From assembly GCA_963798865.1 (NCBI GenBank), contig CAWCVZ010000004.1, positions 868,001 to 932,000 on the forward strand: a stretch of 64,000 nucleotides of DNA, written 5' to 3'. A program made the translations under genes and the position numbers. The notes below the pieces were generated by a model. The model saw only the letters and a program-made list of their open reading frames with translations. It was not told the DNA's origin and made no database searches. Of the stretch, positions 8,030-19,800 are shown one piece after another. Position 1 is the first letter of the stretch. Each line of letters starts with the position of its first letter. This DNA comes from RBG-16-34-14 sp963798865. GTDB lineage: Bacteria; Bacteroidota; Ignavibacteria; Ignavibacteriales; Ignavibacteriaceae.

Positions 8030-11000
8030 TAAACTGCCTCCGGATGAGTATTTCTTAATTTAGCTAAGTAAGTAACATTAGGTTTAACATTCAGCTGTTC
8101 AAGAACGTAATAACCTAATTCGTGGTTTCTGTATTTATAGAATTCTTCATTTTTATTTTTGATATCACCGAAATGAATTGCATTAGTATTACAAGCATCC
8201 TGGCATGCAGTATGAACATTCGAACCTTTAACTTCCCTGTTTTCACGAATTGCATTTTCTCTTTCAACAGCAATTCTTTGAATACAGAATGTACATTTTT
8301 CCATAACCCCTCTTGAGCGGACTGTTACTTCGGGGTTGTAAACCAGGTTAAATAAATCATCCTGCTGGAATCCATCTTTAAAATGATCCCGGAAATTAAA
8401 GTAATTAAATCTTCTAACTTTATAGGGACAGTTATTGGAGCAGTATCTTGTGCCAACACACCTGTTATAAACCATCTGGTTTAGTCCATCTTTGCTGTGT
8501 GTTGTTGCAACAACAGGACACACGTTTTCACAAGGAGCATCATCGCAATGCTGACATAACATTACCTGGGTGCTGACAATTGGGTCATCTTCAGAGCCGG
8601 AGTAATAAGCATCAACTCGTAGCCATTGCATTTCCCTTCCGCGGGCAACCTGATCTTTTCCAACTATGGGATTATTATTTTCTGCAACACATGCAACTAC
8701 ACAATCACCGCAGCCGGTACATTTATTAAGATCAATTGCCATTCCCCACTTTACCCCTGTATACCAATCAGGATGCGGCGGATAAATCTGATCAACTTTT
8801 TCTTCTTCATGCATCTCAGAAATTAAAGCAGGATTCCTTAAATACTCACTGACAGTTCCTTCTTTAATAATATGTCTTTCACCAAGAATATTTTCATTTG
8901 GAGAAAGATCAAACATATGATGTTCTTGTGCCGATACTAATTGATAAGTTCCATCGACTTTTTTTATGGAAGCATCTGTAAAAAGCCATGCAGAATTTTT
9001 TGTCAGCAATACATTTGCATTAAATCCTGCACCTTCACCAACCTTACCGACAACTTTTCTACCATAACCAGTTTCAACAGCAATAGTATCATCAGCACAG
9101 CCCGGCTGAATAAAAACAGGGATCTCTAAAGTTCTATTCTCAATAATAATTGAAATCTTATCATTATTTTTAACACCAAGAGCTTTAGCAGTATTTTTTG
9201 AAATTGATGCGTAATTATCCCATGTCATTTTTGAAACAGGATGCGGCAGTTCCTGAAGCCATCCGTTGTTAGCAAATTTTCCATCACCAACAGAATAACT
9301 TTCACTCAAAATAACAGCATAACCGGATTGTTTTGAGTTTGCAATTGATGGATCACTAAAGGATGACATATTAAAGGTGCTGCCTGAATTACCGGATGTT
9401 TCATTAACCAGAACAACACCATCATGAAGAGCTCCATACCAGAATTCTTTTAAATCCTAATCTTGATTTAACTGTTGGGAAAATATTTTCCTCCCAGTTT
9501 TTCTGAAGGTATTCATGATATATAGTATCTTTAAATTCAGTTTTTGCTCCACCGATCCAATTTAAAAGAATAGCTTCTTTTTCTCTTGTGTTATAGATAG
9601 GTGCAATTACGGGCTGTTGAAGAGAATAAAAACCAGTTCTTGTTTTAGAGTCTCCCCATGATTCAAAAGCATGGTCGATTGGTAATGTATACTTCCCTGC
9701 CGCCGAAGAATCATTAGCGCTTTCAGTTAATGATATAACTGTTGGAACTTTTTTAATCGCATCAGCGTAACCAAGATCACCCGGAAAATGAAAAACAGGA
9801 TCAGAGTCAAAATGAATAACAACTCCAACTTTACCCGAATTCATATCCGCAACGAGTGCAGTTAATTCTTCATTAGTGCTTAATGGCAAATTGGAAATTG
9901 AAATTTGATCTGTACGGTATAAATTTTTATTATCAAGAATTTCATTTAAATAATTGACTGCAATATGAACTTCTTCAGGTAGCGTTCTTCCCGCATAAAT
10001 AATTGATTTACCCCGGTTATTTACAAGATCATTAACAAGATATTTTAATTTCTTTGAATCAAGAGAATATTTTTTTGCAAAAGCATCAAGAGAAAAAGAA
10101 GAAACGTTTGAACCAACATTAATATTGTGTTTAGAAGAGAGTTCACTTAAAAGGCTCATAACAAATTCATATTGAGCATCAGGTCTTAGTTTTAAACGAT
10201 AGTCAGCATTCATACCTGTTAATGACATATTACCTTCAACTACATAAAGGCGGTTAATATTTTTTGCATCATTAACATTTCTTCCCTCCGCAAATAAACG
10301 GGAGTTCTCAACTTTATTACCATCATTTCCAAGGAAATCAGATTCGAGTGAAACAATAATTTTTGCTTCGTTCCATTTTATTAAAGGATAAATATCTGTT
10401 CCGTAACATTTTTTCCATGCAGAATTTCTTAATCCATCATTAAACAATTGATAGGAATAAATCTTTGTGCTCGGATATGCAGAGATAAAATCATCCAGCA
10501 CTTTTTTAGTTGTTGACGAAAGAATAGCCCCTGCTATAATTGCAATATCTTTATCAGAACGATTAGATAAAAAATTTACAATTTCACTATCTGCTTCCTG
10601 CCATGAAATTTTTTCAATATCCCTGTTATTTATTTTTTTAACAGGGCTTTGTAATCTATCAGGATCATATAAACCTAATAAACTTGCCTGGCATGCTGCG
10701 CTTATTTTTCCTTTGTTAACAGGATGGTCAGGATTTCCATCAATTTTAACTGGTCTTCCTTCCCTTGTCTTTATTAAAATTCCATGTGACTGGGAACCAT
10801 AATTAAATGTCGAAGCATAATATTTTGGTTTTCCAACAACAGTATCCTCGGGCATTTTTGTATAGGGTATGATTTCGCCTTTATCCCTGTAATCAGAGCA
10901 ACCAACTCCGGCTAACGCTGCAGAAGCTCCCATCAAAGCTAAAAATTTACGTCTTGAGACTTTAGATAGTTTGGATGGGTCAAAATCGTTGGTAACGCCT

Positions 11001-11110
11001 TCTTTAAATTCATGACGACTTGCTTCAATTAATGCTGGGTCTTTATGAAGTTCAGCAAAACTCCTCCAGTAATTGACATCCTTCTTTTGCGTATTCTTTT
11101 CGTTATTCAT
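8029..11110 (-). CDS. actB: Alternative complex III iron-sulfur subunit ActB, split by a frameshift
   Basis: The largest ACIII subunit, about 1,030 residues. It has a twin-arginine signal (SRRKFLALMGASAALAGVGC), a molybdopterin-oxidoreductase-like domain without expected cofactor, and a C-terminal ferredoxin part with clustered cysteines (CTGCGDCVVAC, CQHCDDAPCENVCP, CVGTRYCSNNCP, CTFCIQR). It is read as two frames, 9422-11110 and 8029-9369. A run of four A on the coding strand (9448-9451) breaks the frame; with three A the protein reads smoothly through GFKEFWYGALHDGVV. The ATG at 11110 is chosen because 11140 would overlap the upstream gene. Natural actB1/actB2 splits are reported in some phyla, but the readable junction favours a one-base indel. 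Confidence 0.88.
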
Positions 11111-11117
11111 TTCAACA

Positions 11118-11342
11118 TTAACTTCTGGCATCAGACCCACCAGTATTTTTTCTATTCACAGCAAGAGGATTTTCTTTAATCAATTCTTTTTTGCGTTTAT
11201 CAATTTTATTCTTCTCATTTTTTCTTGACAACAGATTAAAAGGAAAAGATCGTAACACTGTATAAGATGCAACGCTTGCAGCTGCGGCAATAAAAAACTT
11301 TTTCCGAACAATTTTTTTATCAAAGTTAAAGTTATTAAACAT
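11118..11342 (-). CDS. Small membrane-anchored protein between actA and actB, unknown function
   Basis: A 74-residue protein with one hydrophobic segment preceded by basic residues (VRKKFFIAAAASVASYTVL) and a charged Lys-rich tail ending near ENPLAVNRKNTGG. It starts with ATG 15 bases after actA and ends 7 bases before actB, so it is co-transcribed with ACIII. I do not recognise the family. The KEN-PLAV-R tail resembles short tails in some other respiratory accessory proteins, but this is only an impression. It could be an assembly factor or a small ACIII subunit. Confidence 0.7.
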   Translation of the reverse strand: MFNNFNFDKKIVRKKFFIAAAASVASYTVLRSFPFNLLSRKNEKNKIDKRKKELIKENPLAVNRKNTGGSDARS

Positions 11343-11357
11343 TTTTATAACTCCTTA

Positions 11358-11927
11358 TCAACGATGACAGGCCCAGCAGTCATCCGGACCATTTTTGATA
11401 TTTTCTAAATAAGGTAACTTTTCATGAGCATTACGGTGGCAGTCGAGACAGCTTCCCATAGTAAACGAATTCATTTGCGAGATTTTTTCCATTTGTCTCA
11501 CATCACCATGGCAGCTTGAACAATCAATGCCGGCGTTAACATGAACACTATGATTGAAATATGCAAAGTCCGGAACCCGGTGAACTCTTTTCCAGGGTAA
11601 TGCTATACCCTCATTATAATATTTTGTCAGCTTAATAATTTCAGGTTTATCTTTGCGCGCAATTGTATGGCAATTCATACAAGTTGATACTGCAGGAACC
11701 ATTGCATGGCGGGATTTTTCAACTCCGGTATGGCAATACTGGCAATCAATTTTCATATCACCGGCATGAAGCTTATGTGAAAAATTAATCGGCTGATCGG
11801 GGGAATAACCGACACCATCCCTTTCTGCCCTGGAAACAAAATAAGTTATAGTAAAAGATGCTATAACCACAAAGAGAGTTACCGGAACACGGATTCGGAG
11901 TATATGATCCAGAAAAGATTTATTCAT
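11358..11927 (-). CDS. actA: Pentahaem cytochrome c subunit ActA of alternative complex III
   Basis: A 189-residue protein with an N-terminal membrane helix (VPVTLFVVIASFTITYFV) and five CxxCH motifs (CQYCH, CMNCH, CSSCH, CLDCH, CWACH), the number expected for ActA. ActA collects electrons from the ActB side and passes them to the monohaem cytochrome. It is the first gene of the act-cox operon; the promoter should lie in the 323 bases upstream. The start is the ATG at 11927. Confidence 0.95.
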   Translation of the reverse strand: MNKSFLDHILRIRVPVTLFVVIASFTITYFVSRAERDGVGYSPDQPINFSHKLHAGDMKIDCQYCHTGVEKSRHAMVPAVSTCMNCHTIARKDKPEIIKLTKYYNEGIALPWKRVHRVPDFAYFNHSVHVNAGIDCSSCHGDVRQMEKISQMNSFTMGSCLDCHRNAHEKLPYLENIKNGPDDCWACHR

Positions 11928-12250
11928 ATATCTTTTAAACTAATTACCTGCATTTTAATACATGATATAAATGGACATAGAATATAAAACGATTAATATA
12001 CAAGATGATTATTTATATTGATTATTCTATGCGGTAATTATTGCCCGCTTAGGAAAATTATTAGGAATACTAGTTAAATTTTAGTGGTCAAAATTAAAAA
12101 ATTCAGTAAACAAAACAAATTTTTTTTTATTTATTTGAAGGGAAGGTATGTACTTAAAATATAAGTGTTAAAATATTTTTTTCTGTTTGAAAAAATCTCA
12201 AATCCCTTATAACGAACATTAAATTTTATTGTGAATAATTAATGTTCTTT
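11928..12250. other. Intergenic region upstream of the act-cox operon
   Basis: A 323-base AT-rich stretch between actA and the end of the next gene. It must hold the promoter of the act-cox operon on the minus strand, but I cannot point to a convincing -33/-7 pair of the Bacteroidota type. No reading frame, strong hairpin or repeat is evident. Confidence 0.5.
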
Positions 12251-13594
12251 CTACTTAATTAATATAGCTTTTACTGTTTCGTTAAAACCTCCGCTAATTG
12301 AATGTATAAAATACATACCTGAAGGTAGGTCCGAAGCATTCCAGCTAAAGTTAAATACGCCGGGTTCTAATACACCATTATATATAATTTCAATCTCCCG
12401 ACCTGTAATATCATAAATAGAAATATTAGTGTAATTTCTTCCTGTAGTTTCAAATCTTATGTTTGTTTGCGGGTTAAAAGGATTAGGAAAAACACTCAGT
12501 TGATAACCTTTAACTATTTCATTTGAGTTATTATTTTCAACTGAAGTGCTTGCTGAATCCTGCTGGTAAAATGTATAAGCTATTCCACCTTTTTCAAACC
12601 ACGATTGTGATAATGAAGTTTTGTTAAACTTATATCCATAGCCGTTTGATTTTGCCGGATCATGAACAAGAGGATTCCCCTGAGAATCAAATCCTGCGAG
12701 CATCATAAGATGACCAGAATATAGAGGTAACCCTACAGACATTACAATTCTTCCACCGGATGCTAATACTTCTCTGGCTTCACTCCATGTTCTGTAACGA
12801 GTAACCGCACCATTAAGATTATATTCTGCTGCATTCTGCACTGCCCTTGGCCATATTCCAAACATTCCCCAATAATCATCATAATTATCTATGGCAAATT
12901 GTAATGGATCAACATCAATATTATAGCTCCGTAAAACCATACAAACTGATGTAGGTGAACATATATCTCCGCCAATACCAGGATCAATGCCATATTGGTA
13001 ATAATGTTGAGTAGGAATAAATATTTCGGCCGGGTTATCATTAACAATTGATGGTATATCAACATTATTGGTCGTCAATTGATCACTCACATAAAAACTT
13101 AATTTATGCAGTTCAGAAGTTGGCTCATTAATGCTGTTTCTTTTCATTACTACCTGGAACTGCCATTTACTGTAGTATGAATTTAATACTGCATTATCAA
13201 TATCAATTATTCCACCACTGAAACTTGTTGCTCCATAAGATGACCATATATTTTCCTTCCAATAACCTAAAGTAAGCCAGGAAGACCAGCTGGTTTTATA
13301 AAATCTTATTAATATTTTAAAGCTGCTATTATCATTAGGAATGTGTCCATTCCATGCGGGCAATCCACGGTTAAAAGGATAATCGGAAGAATCAGGCAGA
13401 AATACTACATAACCATTTGTTACACCATCCGAAAGGACAACACTTTTTCCATCAGCACTAACTTCCATTCCATTTGTGGTTTCAATACGCATCATAAGAT
13501 TTTCATTTTCATAAGAGTAAAACTGATCAGGATATGGCTGACCAAAAGAAATAACTGATAAGATTGGAAAAAACAGTAAAAATTTTTTAATCAT
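12251..13594 (-). CDS. Secreted C39-like cysteine peptidase with T9SS sorting domain
   Basis: A 447-residue secreted protein. Residues 1-18 are a signal peptide (MIKKFLLFFPILSVISFGQ). A beta-rich N-terminal half is followed by a papain-like C39_2 domain with Gln196, the Cys212 nucleophile in DICSPTSVCMVL, His295 in GHLMMLAGFD and Asp312 in VHDPAK. The last ~80 residues are a type A sorting domain beginning FPNPFNPQTNIRF and ending KAILIK. It would be exported by Sec, cross the outer membrane by T9SS and be anchored or released at the surface. Substrate unknown. It stands alone between the act operon and glcF. Confidence 0.85.
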   Translation of the reverse strand: MIKKFLLFFPILSVISFGQPYPDQFYSYENENLMMRIETTNGMEVSADGKSVVLSDGVTNGYVVFLPDSSDYPFNRGLPAWNGHIPNDNSSFKILIRFYKTSWSSWLTLGYWKENIWSSYGATSFSGGIIDIDNAVLNSYYSKWQFQVVMKRNSINEPTSELHKLSFYVSDQLTTNNVDIPSIVNDNPAEIFIPTQHYYQYGIDPGIGGDICSPTSVCMVLRSYNIDVDPLQFAIDNYDDYWGMFGIWPRAVQNAAEYNLNGAVTRYRTWSEAREVLASGGRIVMSVGLPLYSGHLMMLAGFDSQGNPLVHDPAKSNGYGYKFNKTSLSQSWFEKGGIAYTFYQQDSASTSVENNNSNEIVKGYQLSVFPNPFNPQTNIRFETTGRNYTNISIYDITGREIEIIYNGVLEPGVFNFSWNASDLPSGMYFIHSISGGFNETVKAILIK

Positions 13595-13709
13595 AATAAC
13601 TACAGGTTAATATTTAAGAATTTGCATCTGCTTTTTAATTTAATGCTTTACGGGGCTACTGTCAATTAATATTTATTTTTGAAATCTAGAAAAAGCCTGT
13701 TTTTATTCA

Positions 13710-14996
13710 TTAAAGAAGTTTTTTAAGAAAAGTTGCAAGATGTTCAACCTTGATATTCAGATTATTTTTTTTGCCGCCATAATTTATCTGTGCAATGCAT
13801 CCCGGGTTAGAAGTAATAATTTTTTCAGCTTTGCTTTTTTTTATGTTCATAATTTTTCTACTCAAGATTTTCATCGAATCTTCATATCTAACTATATTAT
13901 AAATTCCTGCGCTTCCGCAGCACCAGGTTGATTCTTCCAATTCGCTATAATTTAATTCGGGAATAGAATTAAGAATTTTTCTTGGCTGAGCAAAAATCTT
14001 TTGTGAATGAACAAGATGGCAGGCATCATGATAAGTTATGTTTTCATTATCTGGTTTAAATTTGTAGGGAAATATATCTGAGTAAAACTCGCTTAAATCT
14101 TTCACACGGTCGCTAAAACTTTTTGCAATTTCTTTATATTCAGAATCATCATCAAAAATATGAGCATATTCTTTCATAAAAGCTCCGCATCCAGCCGAAT
14201 TAGAAATCAGGTAATCATAATCATACTTGCTGAAAGATTTCAGATTTTCTTTTGCTAATTTTTTCGCAGTATCAAAATCCCCGTTATGAGCATGAAGAGA
14301 GCCGCAGCACTGTTGATCTCCAGGAGTAACTACTTTGCATCCTGTTCCAGAAAGAAGTTCCACTGTATCTCTGTTTATATCCGCAAACATTACGTTCATT
14401 AAACATCCATAGTGAAAAGCAGTTTTATATTTAGCTTCATTTACCGGTTCAATAATTTCAGGAATTGCTGAATCAGAAAATTCCTTTGATACTTTAGGAG
14501 AAAGAGATTCAAGCTCAACAATTTTTGCAGGAAGGATTTTTAAATCACAAAGTTTATTAATTAGTTTAGGGAAAAAAGAATTCTGGTAGTAATATAAAAT
14601 TCTTGAAACAGCCTTTAATTTTCTTTTAGAAGCCACGATATATTTTAAAGCAAATCTCTTTACTTTCTTTTTAAAGTTAGAACCATAGTCAGATTTATCA
14701 ACCTCAACTCTTGCGGCCTCAACCATTGCTCCATATTTAACTCCGGCCGGACAGGCAGTTTCACAAGCCTGACAATCAAGACAGAAATTCATTTCATCAG
14801 CAAAAATTTCTGATATAGGCATCTCCCCTCTTGCAACGGACTTTATCATTTTTATTCTTCCGCGGGGGGAAGATCGTTCAAGCTTTGTTAATTCATATGT
14901 CGGGCAGGTTGCTAAACACATCCCGCAATGAATACACTGAGAAAGAATATCATCACCCGGAAGAACACTGATAAGATTATTGCTTACTTGTGTCAT
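13710..14996 (-). CDS. glcF: Glycolate oxidase iron-sulfur subunit (GlcF-like)
   Basis: A 428-residue cytosolic protein. The N-terminal half carries two ferredoxin motifs (CIHCGMCLATCPTYE and CLDCQACETACPAGV) for [4Fe-4S] clusters. The C-terminal half has two cysteine-rich CCG domains (QQCCGSLHAHNGD and STWCCGSAGIYN) typical of heterodisulfide-reductase-like redox subunits. It passes electrons from the flavoprotein encoded directly upstream. GlcD is 10 bases away, so the two form an operon. D-lactate dehydrogenase complexes share this architecture, so the substrate is not certain. Confidence 0.92.
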   Translation of the reverse strand: MTQVSNNLISVLPGDDILSQCIHCGMCLATCPTYELTKLERSSPRGRIKMIKSVARGEMPISEIFADEMNFCLDCQACETACPAGVKYGAMVEAARVEVDKSDYGSNFKKKVKRFALKYIVASKRKLKAVSRILYYYQNSFFPKLINKLCDLKILPAKIVELESLSPKVSKEFSDSAIPEIIEPVNEAKYKTAFHYGCLMNVMFADINRDTVELLSGTGCKVVTPGDQQCCGSLHAHNGDFDTAKKLAKENLKSFSKYDYDYLISNSAGCGAFMKEYAHIFDDDSEYKEIAKSFSDRVKDLSEFYSDIFPYKFKPDNENITYHDACHLVHSQKIFAQPRKILNSIPELNYSELEESTWCCGSAGIYNIVRYEDSMKILSRKIMNIKKSKAEKIITSNPGCIAQINYGGKKNNLNIKVEHLATFLKKLL

Positions 14997-15006
14997 TTAA
15001 TGCAAG

Positions 15007-16422
15007 CTAACTTCCGGTTGAGGAATATTCTTCACACCGGGGAGAAATTGAAAAAATCTTTCCCGGATTAATAACATTATTAGGATCTATTGCCGATTTA
15101 ATTTTCTTCATCATTTCAACAGCCGGAACACCAGCAGATTGTTCAAGAAAATGTTTTTTTGCTAAACCGGTTCCATGTTCACCTGTAATAGTACCACCCA
15201 GTTTTATTGCCTCGTTAAAAATGAAATCAAAAGCTTTGTGGGCACGGTTTATTTCATTGGTATCTCTTTCATCTGTTAAACAAGTAGGATGAAGATTCCC
15301 ATCACCGGCATGACCGAAATTTCCAAATGTAACATCAAATTTACTCGCTGCCTCAATAACTTTTTCAATCATAACGGGCAGCTCGCTTCTTGGAACTGTT
15401 GCATCTTCAAGAATAGTTGTTGGTCTTTTTCTTGCCAGGGAACTAAATGCACTTCTTCTGGCAGACTTTAATTTCAAGGCTTCATCTTCGTTGACTGCCC
15501 TTTTTATAAATGAAGCATTGTTCTTTTTTAAAATATTGTTTATGGTGTCAGCATCTTCCTGAACTATACTTCCTCTTCCATCAACTTCAATCAACAGTAC
15601 GGCCTCACTATTCCGTGAAAGTCCGATTTTAGTAAAGTCTTCAACACAATTAATAGTTGTATTATCAAGAAATTCCATCATACTTGGAGTAATATGAGAG
15701 GCAATAATATCTGCCACTGATTTTGCACTATCAGTCAACTTATCGAAATAAGCAAGCAACGTTATGGATTGTTGAGGTTTAGGAATAAGCTTAAGTAAAA
15801 TTTTTGTAATAATTCCGAGAGTGCCTTCACTTCCTACAATAAAATCGCGCAGATTATATCCCGCAACATCTTTCATATTCTTCCCGCCGGTTTTTAAAAA
15901 TTCACCGTTAGGAAGAATTAATTCGGTACCGAGTATATAATTTTTTGTAACTCCATACTTTAATCCTCTTAATCCACCAGAGTTGTTTGCAACATTTCCT
16001 CCGATAGTACAAACATTTAAACTCCCGGGATCAGGAGGATAAAACAAACCGTAATTTTCAACCTCTTTCTGTAAAACACCTGTTACAACCCCCGGTTGAA
16101 CTGTAGCGGTGAGATTTTGATTATCTATTTCCAGAATATTATTCCACTTTGTCATTACGAGTACGAGACAATTCTCAACGGGAATTGCCCCACCGCTTAA
16201 ACCTGTGCCGGCACCTCTGGGAACTAAATTGAATTTTTCAAGATTTGCTAAAATTACAATCCGGGAAATTTGTTCTTCATTTTGGGGAAAAACAACTGCT
16301 TCCGGAAGGTGATATAAAATAGGTGTTCCATCGTATGAATAACATAACCTGTCTTCATCCGAGTCAAGAAAATTATCAGGACCAACTATACTTTTAATTT
16401 TTTCTTTTGTTGAAGAATTCAT
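15007..16422 (-). CDS. glcD: FAD-linked 2-hydroxyacid oxidase (GlcD-like)
   Basis: A 471-residue flavoprotein oxidising glycolate or D-lactate. The PCMH-type FAD-binding domain shows LVPRGAGTGLSGGAIP and GLFYPPDPGSLNVCTIGGNVANNSGGLRGLKYG, and the C-terminal domain NFGHAGDGNLHPTCL and GEHGTGLAKK. The frame is open further upstream to 16548, but the extra residues are hydrophobic and unrelated to the family; ATG 16422 (MNSSTKEKIKS) gives the normal length. A minus-strand terminator lies 127 bases upstream, so glcDF starts its own transcript. Confidence 0.93.
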   Translation of the reverse strand: MNSSTKEKIKSIVGPDNFLDSDEDRLCYSYDGTPILYHLPEAVVFPQNEEQISRIVILANLEKFNLVPRGAGTGLSGGAIPVENCLVLVMTKWNNILEIDNQNLTATVQPGVVTGVLQKEVENYGLFYPPDPGSLNVCTIGGNVANNSGGLRGLKYGVTKNYILGTELILPNGEFLKTGGKNMKDVAGYNLRDFIVGSEGTLGIITKILLKLIPKPQQSITLLAYFDKLTDSAKSVADIIASHITPSMMEFLDNTTINCVEDFTKIGLSRNSEAVLLIEVDGRGSIVQEDADTINNILKKNNASFIKRAVNEDEALKLKSARRSAFSSLARKRPTTILEDATVPRSELPVMIEKVIEAASKFDVTFGNFGHAGDGNLHPTCLTDERDTNEINRAHKAFDFIFNEAIKLGGTITGEHGTGLAKKHFLEQSAGVPAVEMMKKIKSAIDPNNVINPGKIFSISPRCEEYSSTGS

Positions 16423-16548
16423 ACAATTAAATTTAATAATAATAATAGCCCTGCCAAATACCAAAACAACAGAGTTTTTAATTATTATTTGGGAGAATAA
16501 TAAAAGAACATAAAACTCATTAAAAATTTTAGCAACACTAAAGCACAT

Positions 16549-16583
16549 AAAAAAAGGCAGTTAATCATTTAGAGATTACTGCC
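16549..16583 (-). terminator. Rho-independent terminator upstream of glcD
   Basis: On the minus strand a stem GGCAGTAATC / GATTAACTGCC with one bulged base is followed by seven T. It separates transcription of the tricorn-like region from glcDF. Confidence 0.8.
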
Positions 16584-16754
16584 TTAAACTAAAAAAAATT
16601 ATTTACTATTTGTTATTCAATAGCTTGTTATAAACCTGATCATTTAAGGCAACTTTTAAATAAAAGAAATCAGGTGAATTTAATTCTGGGTTTACGAATG
16701 ACTATGCTTATTAATTTCTGTAAGATAATCATCAATCTCAACTAATATTATAAC

Positions 16755-16858
16755 CGGTATCTGGCATCTTGTACTGAGTATCAAACCTCAAGTATCCAAT
16801 ATCCAGTATCAAGTACCCAGAATCGAGAATCAAGTATCCGGCATCTAGTATCCAATTT
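16755..16858. repeat. Degenerate tandem repeat of ~10-12 bp (TATCCAGTATCAAG type)
   Basis: About 100 bases built from variants of AGTATCCAATATCCAGTATC and AAGTATCCGGCATC. It overlaps the stop codon of the tricorn-like frame (QIGY then TAG), so the last codons may derive from the repeat. A matching block occurs inside a coding gene at 33118-33149. Confidence 0.8.
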
Positions 16859-19800
16859 GCTTCATCAACTCATCAACTGCTTTCTTAAGCTGAGCATCTG
16901 TACTTTTTGCACGGTAATCAGGTGCATTCTCAACTACAAAATCAGGAGTCGCGGCTTCATCTTCCATATCATTATTTGTTTTCTTTATGTACCATCCTCT
17001 TTCAGGCAGTCGAACGAAAGTTCCATCAACCATCTGTCTGCCACCGGTTGATATTACTGCACCGAAGGAAGGTTTACCAACAAGCTTTCCGATTCCTAAT
17101 GTTTGGTATGCATGAGAAAATATTTCAGCATTCGAATAACTGTTCTCATTACACATTGCGATGCTTGGTTTTATCCACGCAGTGTAAGGGAGTCTTTCAC
17201 CGAGAGGATAATATCCTGTGAAATTAAGATGATCTTTTGCGAGATCATCTCGACACACCTCTTGGAATTGTGTAGGCATGCTGTTTATAATTCAGTACAA
17301 GCATAAGATAATCAGTTGTCCAGCCGCCGCCATTGTAACGGACATCCACAACAATTCGCATCCTTGCCGTAGCCGGTATGCCTGAAGCTCTCTTTCGAAC
17401 TCTTCGAAGCTTTCCCAGCCCATTGCTCTTAATGTGAATGTATCCGATCTTTCCGTTTGAATATTCATCAGTTAGTTTTTTCCTGTCCTTCACCCATTCG
17501 TTATAAAGAAGATCCTTGATATTACTTAACAGGACTTATTATTACTTCTCTTGTTTTTCCATCTTTCGATTTTACTTCAAGCAGAACTCTTTGATCAGCT
17601 GTGTTTACAAACTTTGAATAGAAATTAACATTTCCGCCAACAGGCTCGCCATTAACTTTTGTAATAACATCACCGGCAAACAAGTTTACTTTCAGTTTTA
17701 TCGGCAGGACTTTCAGGAATAACACTTTCAACAAGGATTCCCCCTTCAGCATTTTTTATTTCTATACCAAGCAGACCTGTTATTTCTTTCTGCGTTTCCT
17801 CCCGATCGCTGCCGTACATTCCCATATGACTTGCGTTTATTTGTCCCAGCATAAAATTAAACATATACCTGAAGTCACGGCTGGTTGAAGCAGCCATCAC
17901 CCATGGTTTATACTTTACTTTTATAGAATCCCAGTTGTGACCGTGAAAACCGGGATCATAAAAACCATCTCTTATCATTCTCCAGGATTCTTCAAAAATC
18001 TGTTCTCTCTCTTTTGTATAATTGATCTGCATCTTTGCCTGAATATGAAAGACCTTCTTCTTTCTTTTTATCAAGATCAACTTTAGACAAGTTTTCCATC
18101 TCCCTTAAAGAGATAAATATTCTTTACATTTTTATCCGGCAGAAGTGAATGATAGGCATCGCTTCCTTTTATAATTGATTCAAAATCTTTACCATCCCAC
18201 TTGATGCTGTAAAGAGAGTAATCAAGTTTCTTTGCTTTACCCGATGAATAAGGTGCAGTAAAATAAAATGTTTCACCATCTGCAGAGATAACAACATTTC
18301 TTTCATCGCCGGGCATAGATGTAACCTGCACTAGCCTTTTATAAATATCCGGAAAATCAATCTGGATTTCCTTAACTTTAGCTGAGTCCTTTCTTTTTTA
18401 TCCTTCTTCTCTTCTTTAGGCTTTTCGAATTCATCCCAGTCCTGCTGAGTTTTTTCCCAGTCCGATTTCTGCAGCCAGACAAACCAGACATCAGAAGTGT
18501 TATTGTTTCTGTCTGAAATAAAACCAGCTTCGAACCATCAGCACTCCAGAAAGGCTGCGCATCATGTCTTGGATGCATACTTACATTTACAGCATCGTGA
18601 GAATTATCCGCAGCCTGTATAAATATTTCATCGTTGAAATAAAGATCTGTCTTTGAGTAAGCGAGCCATTTTGAATCAGGGCTCCAGGCTTAAATCTTCC
18701 GGCTGTGCCCAGTCATCCGACAATATTTTTTCATCGGAAAGCTTTCCGTCCTTATCGATCTTTGCTGTAATCAAGCTGACCGTTGCCGCGCAGGTAAGCA
18801 ATCATTTTTCCGTCTGGCGACATTGATAATTCCGATTCATCTTTTTCTGTATTTGTTATTCTGTTCAACTTTATGCTTTAAGCTTTTAAATATGTTTGTT
18901 TCTTTTTTATCCGAAGAAGAAACAGAATAAATATCAAACTGTCACCATCGTCATCCGAAGTAAAAACAAGTAACGGAATCATTCACCCATTGAGGGTTTT
19001 CTTCCCTTGAAGGGCTTTTGGTAAGGTTAATAGTAAGGCTTTTATCTTTATCATTTTCCGTAACAAAAATATCTCCGCGTATTGCAAGAGCAATATATTT
19101 TCCGTTTGGTGAAAGCGAAAATTCCGATGCTTTTGAAGTGATAGTTTTCCATTCATAAGGATCGAGCTTATAATCCGATGCAACATCGATTGAAAGCTTG
19201 TTCAAGTTTGTTCCATCTGAATTAACCGTGTAGAGATTCATATCTTTTTCAAGAACAAGCTTGTTTCCATCGCTGCTTACACTGAAATTACGAACGCCGT
19301 CTTCTGTAAAAGTTGTTACAGCGCTTTCACTTAACTTCTCACCGTTTGCACCGAGAGACATTTTATGAACATTATATCTTCCACTTGAAGAGCTGATGTA
19401 GAACAGAGTGCGATCAGCTCCCCATTTGGGTGAATAATCATTTCCGGCAAAATCTGTAAGCTGAATATATTTTTTGTCTTTTGTGTCGTAAAGCCAGATA
19501 TCCCTGTTTGCAGAGCCACGGTATTCTTCTCGCGGAATACGGCAGTCTCCTTTTGTAAACGCAACAAATCTTCCGTCGGGAGACTCTGCAGGATCATAGC
19601 CGAATGCATCGAGCGCTCTTTCGGGAGTTCCGCCGTTTGGTGATACCGAGTAAATTTCAGGCGACCATTCAACTGATTTATAATTTCTTGTAGTTGTGAA
19701 ATATATTTCCCCGTTGCTGCTCCAGCTTGCTAATATCATCGCCGGCTGAATGGTAGGTAAGCCTTAGTGGAATTCCTCCTGTTGCATCGACAACATAGAT

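Noticed and set aside
9422..9460. Programmed ribosomal frameshift in actB
   Set aside because: The site has four A but no classical heptamer slippery sequence or clear stimulatory hairpin, and similar indels occur in unrelated genes.
10467..10802. Open frame of 111 codons on the plus strand
   Set aside because: It lies wholly inside actB on the other strand, and has no ribosome-binding site or family resemblance.
15007..16548. Longer glcD start at 16548
   Set aside because: The extra 42 residues are hydrophobic and unlike GlcD; ATG 16422 gives the family N-terminus.
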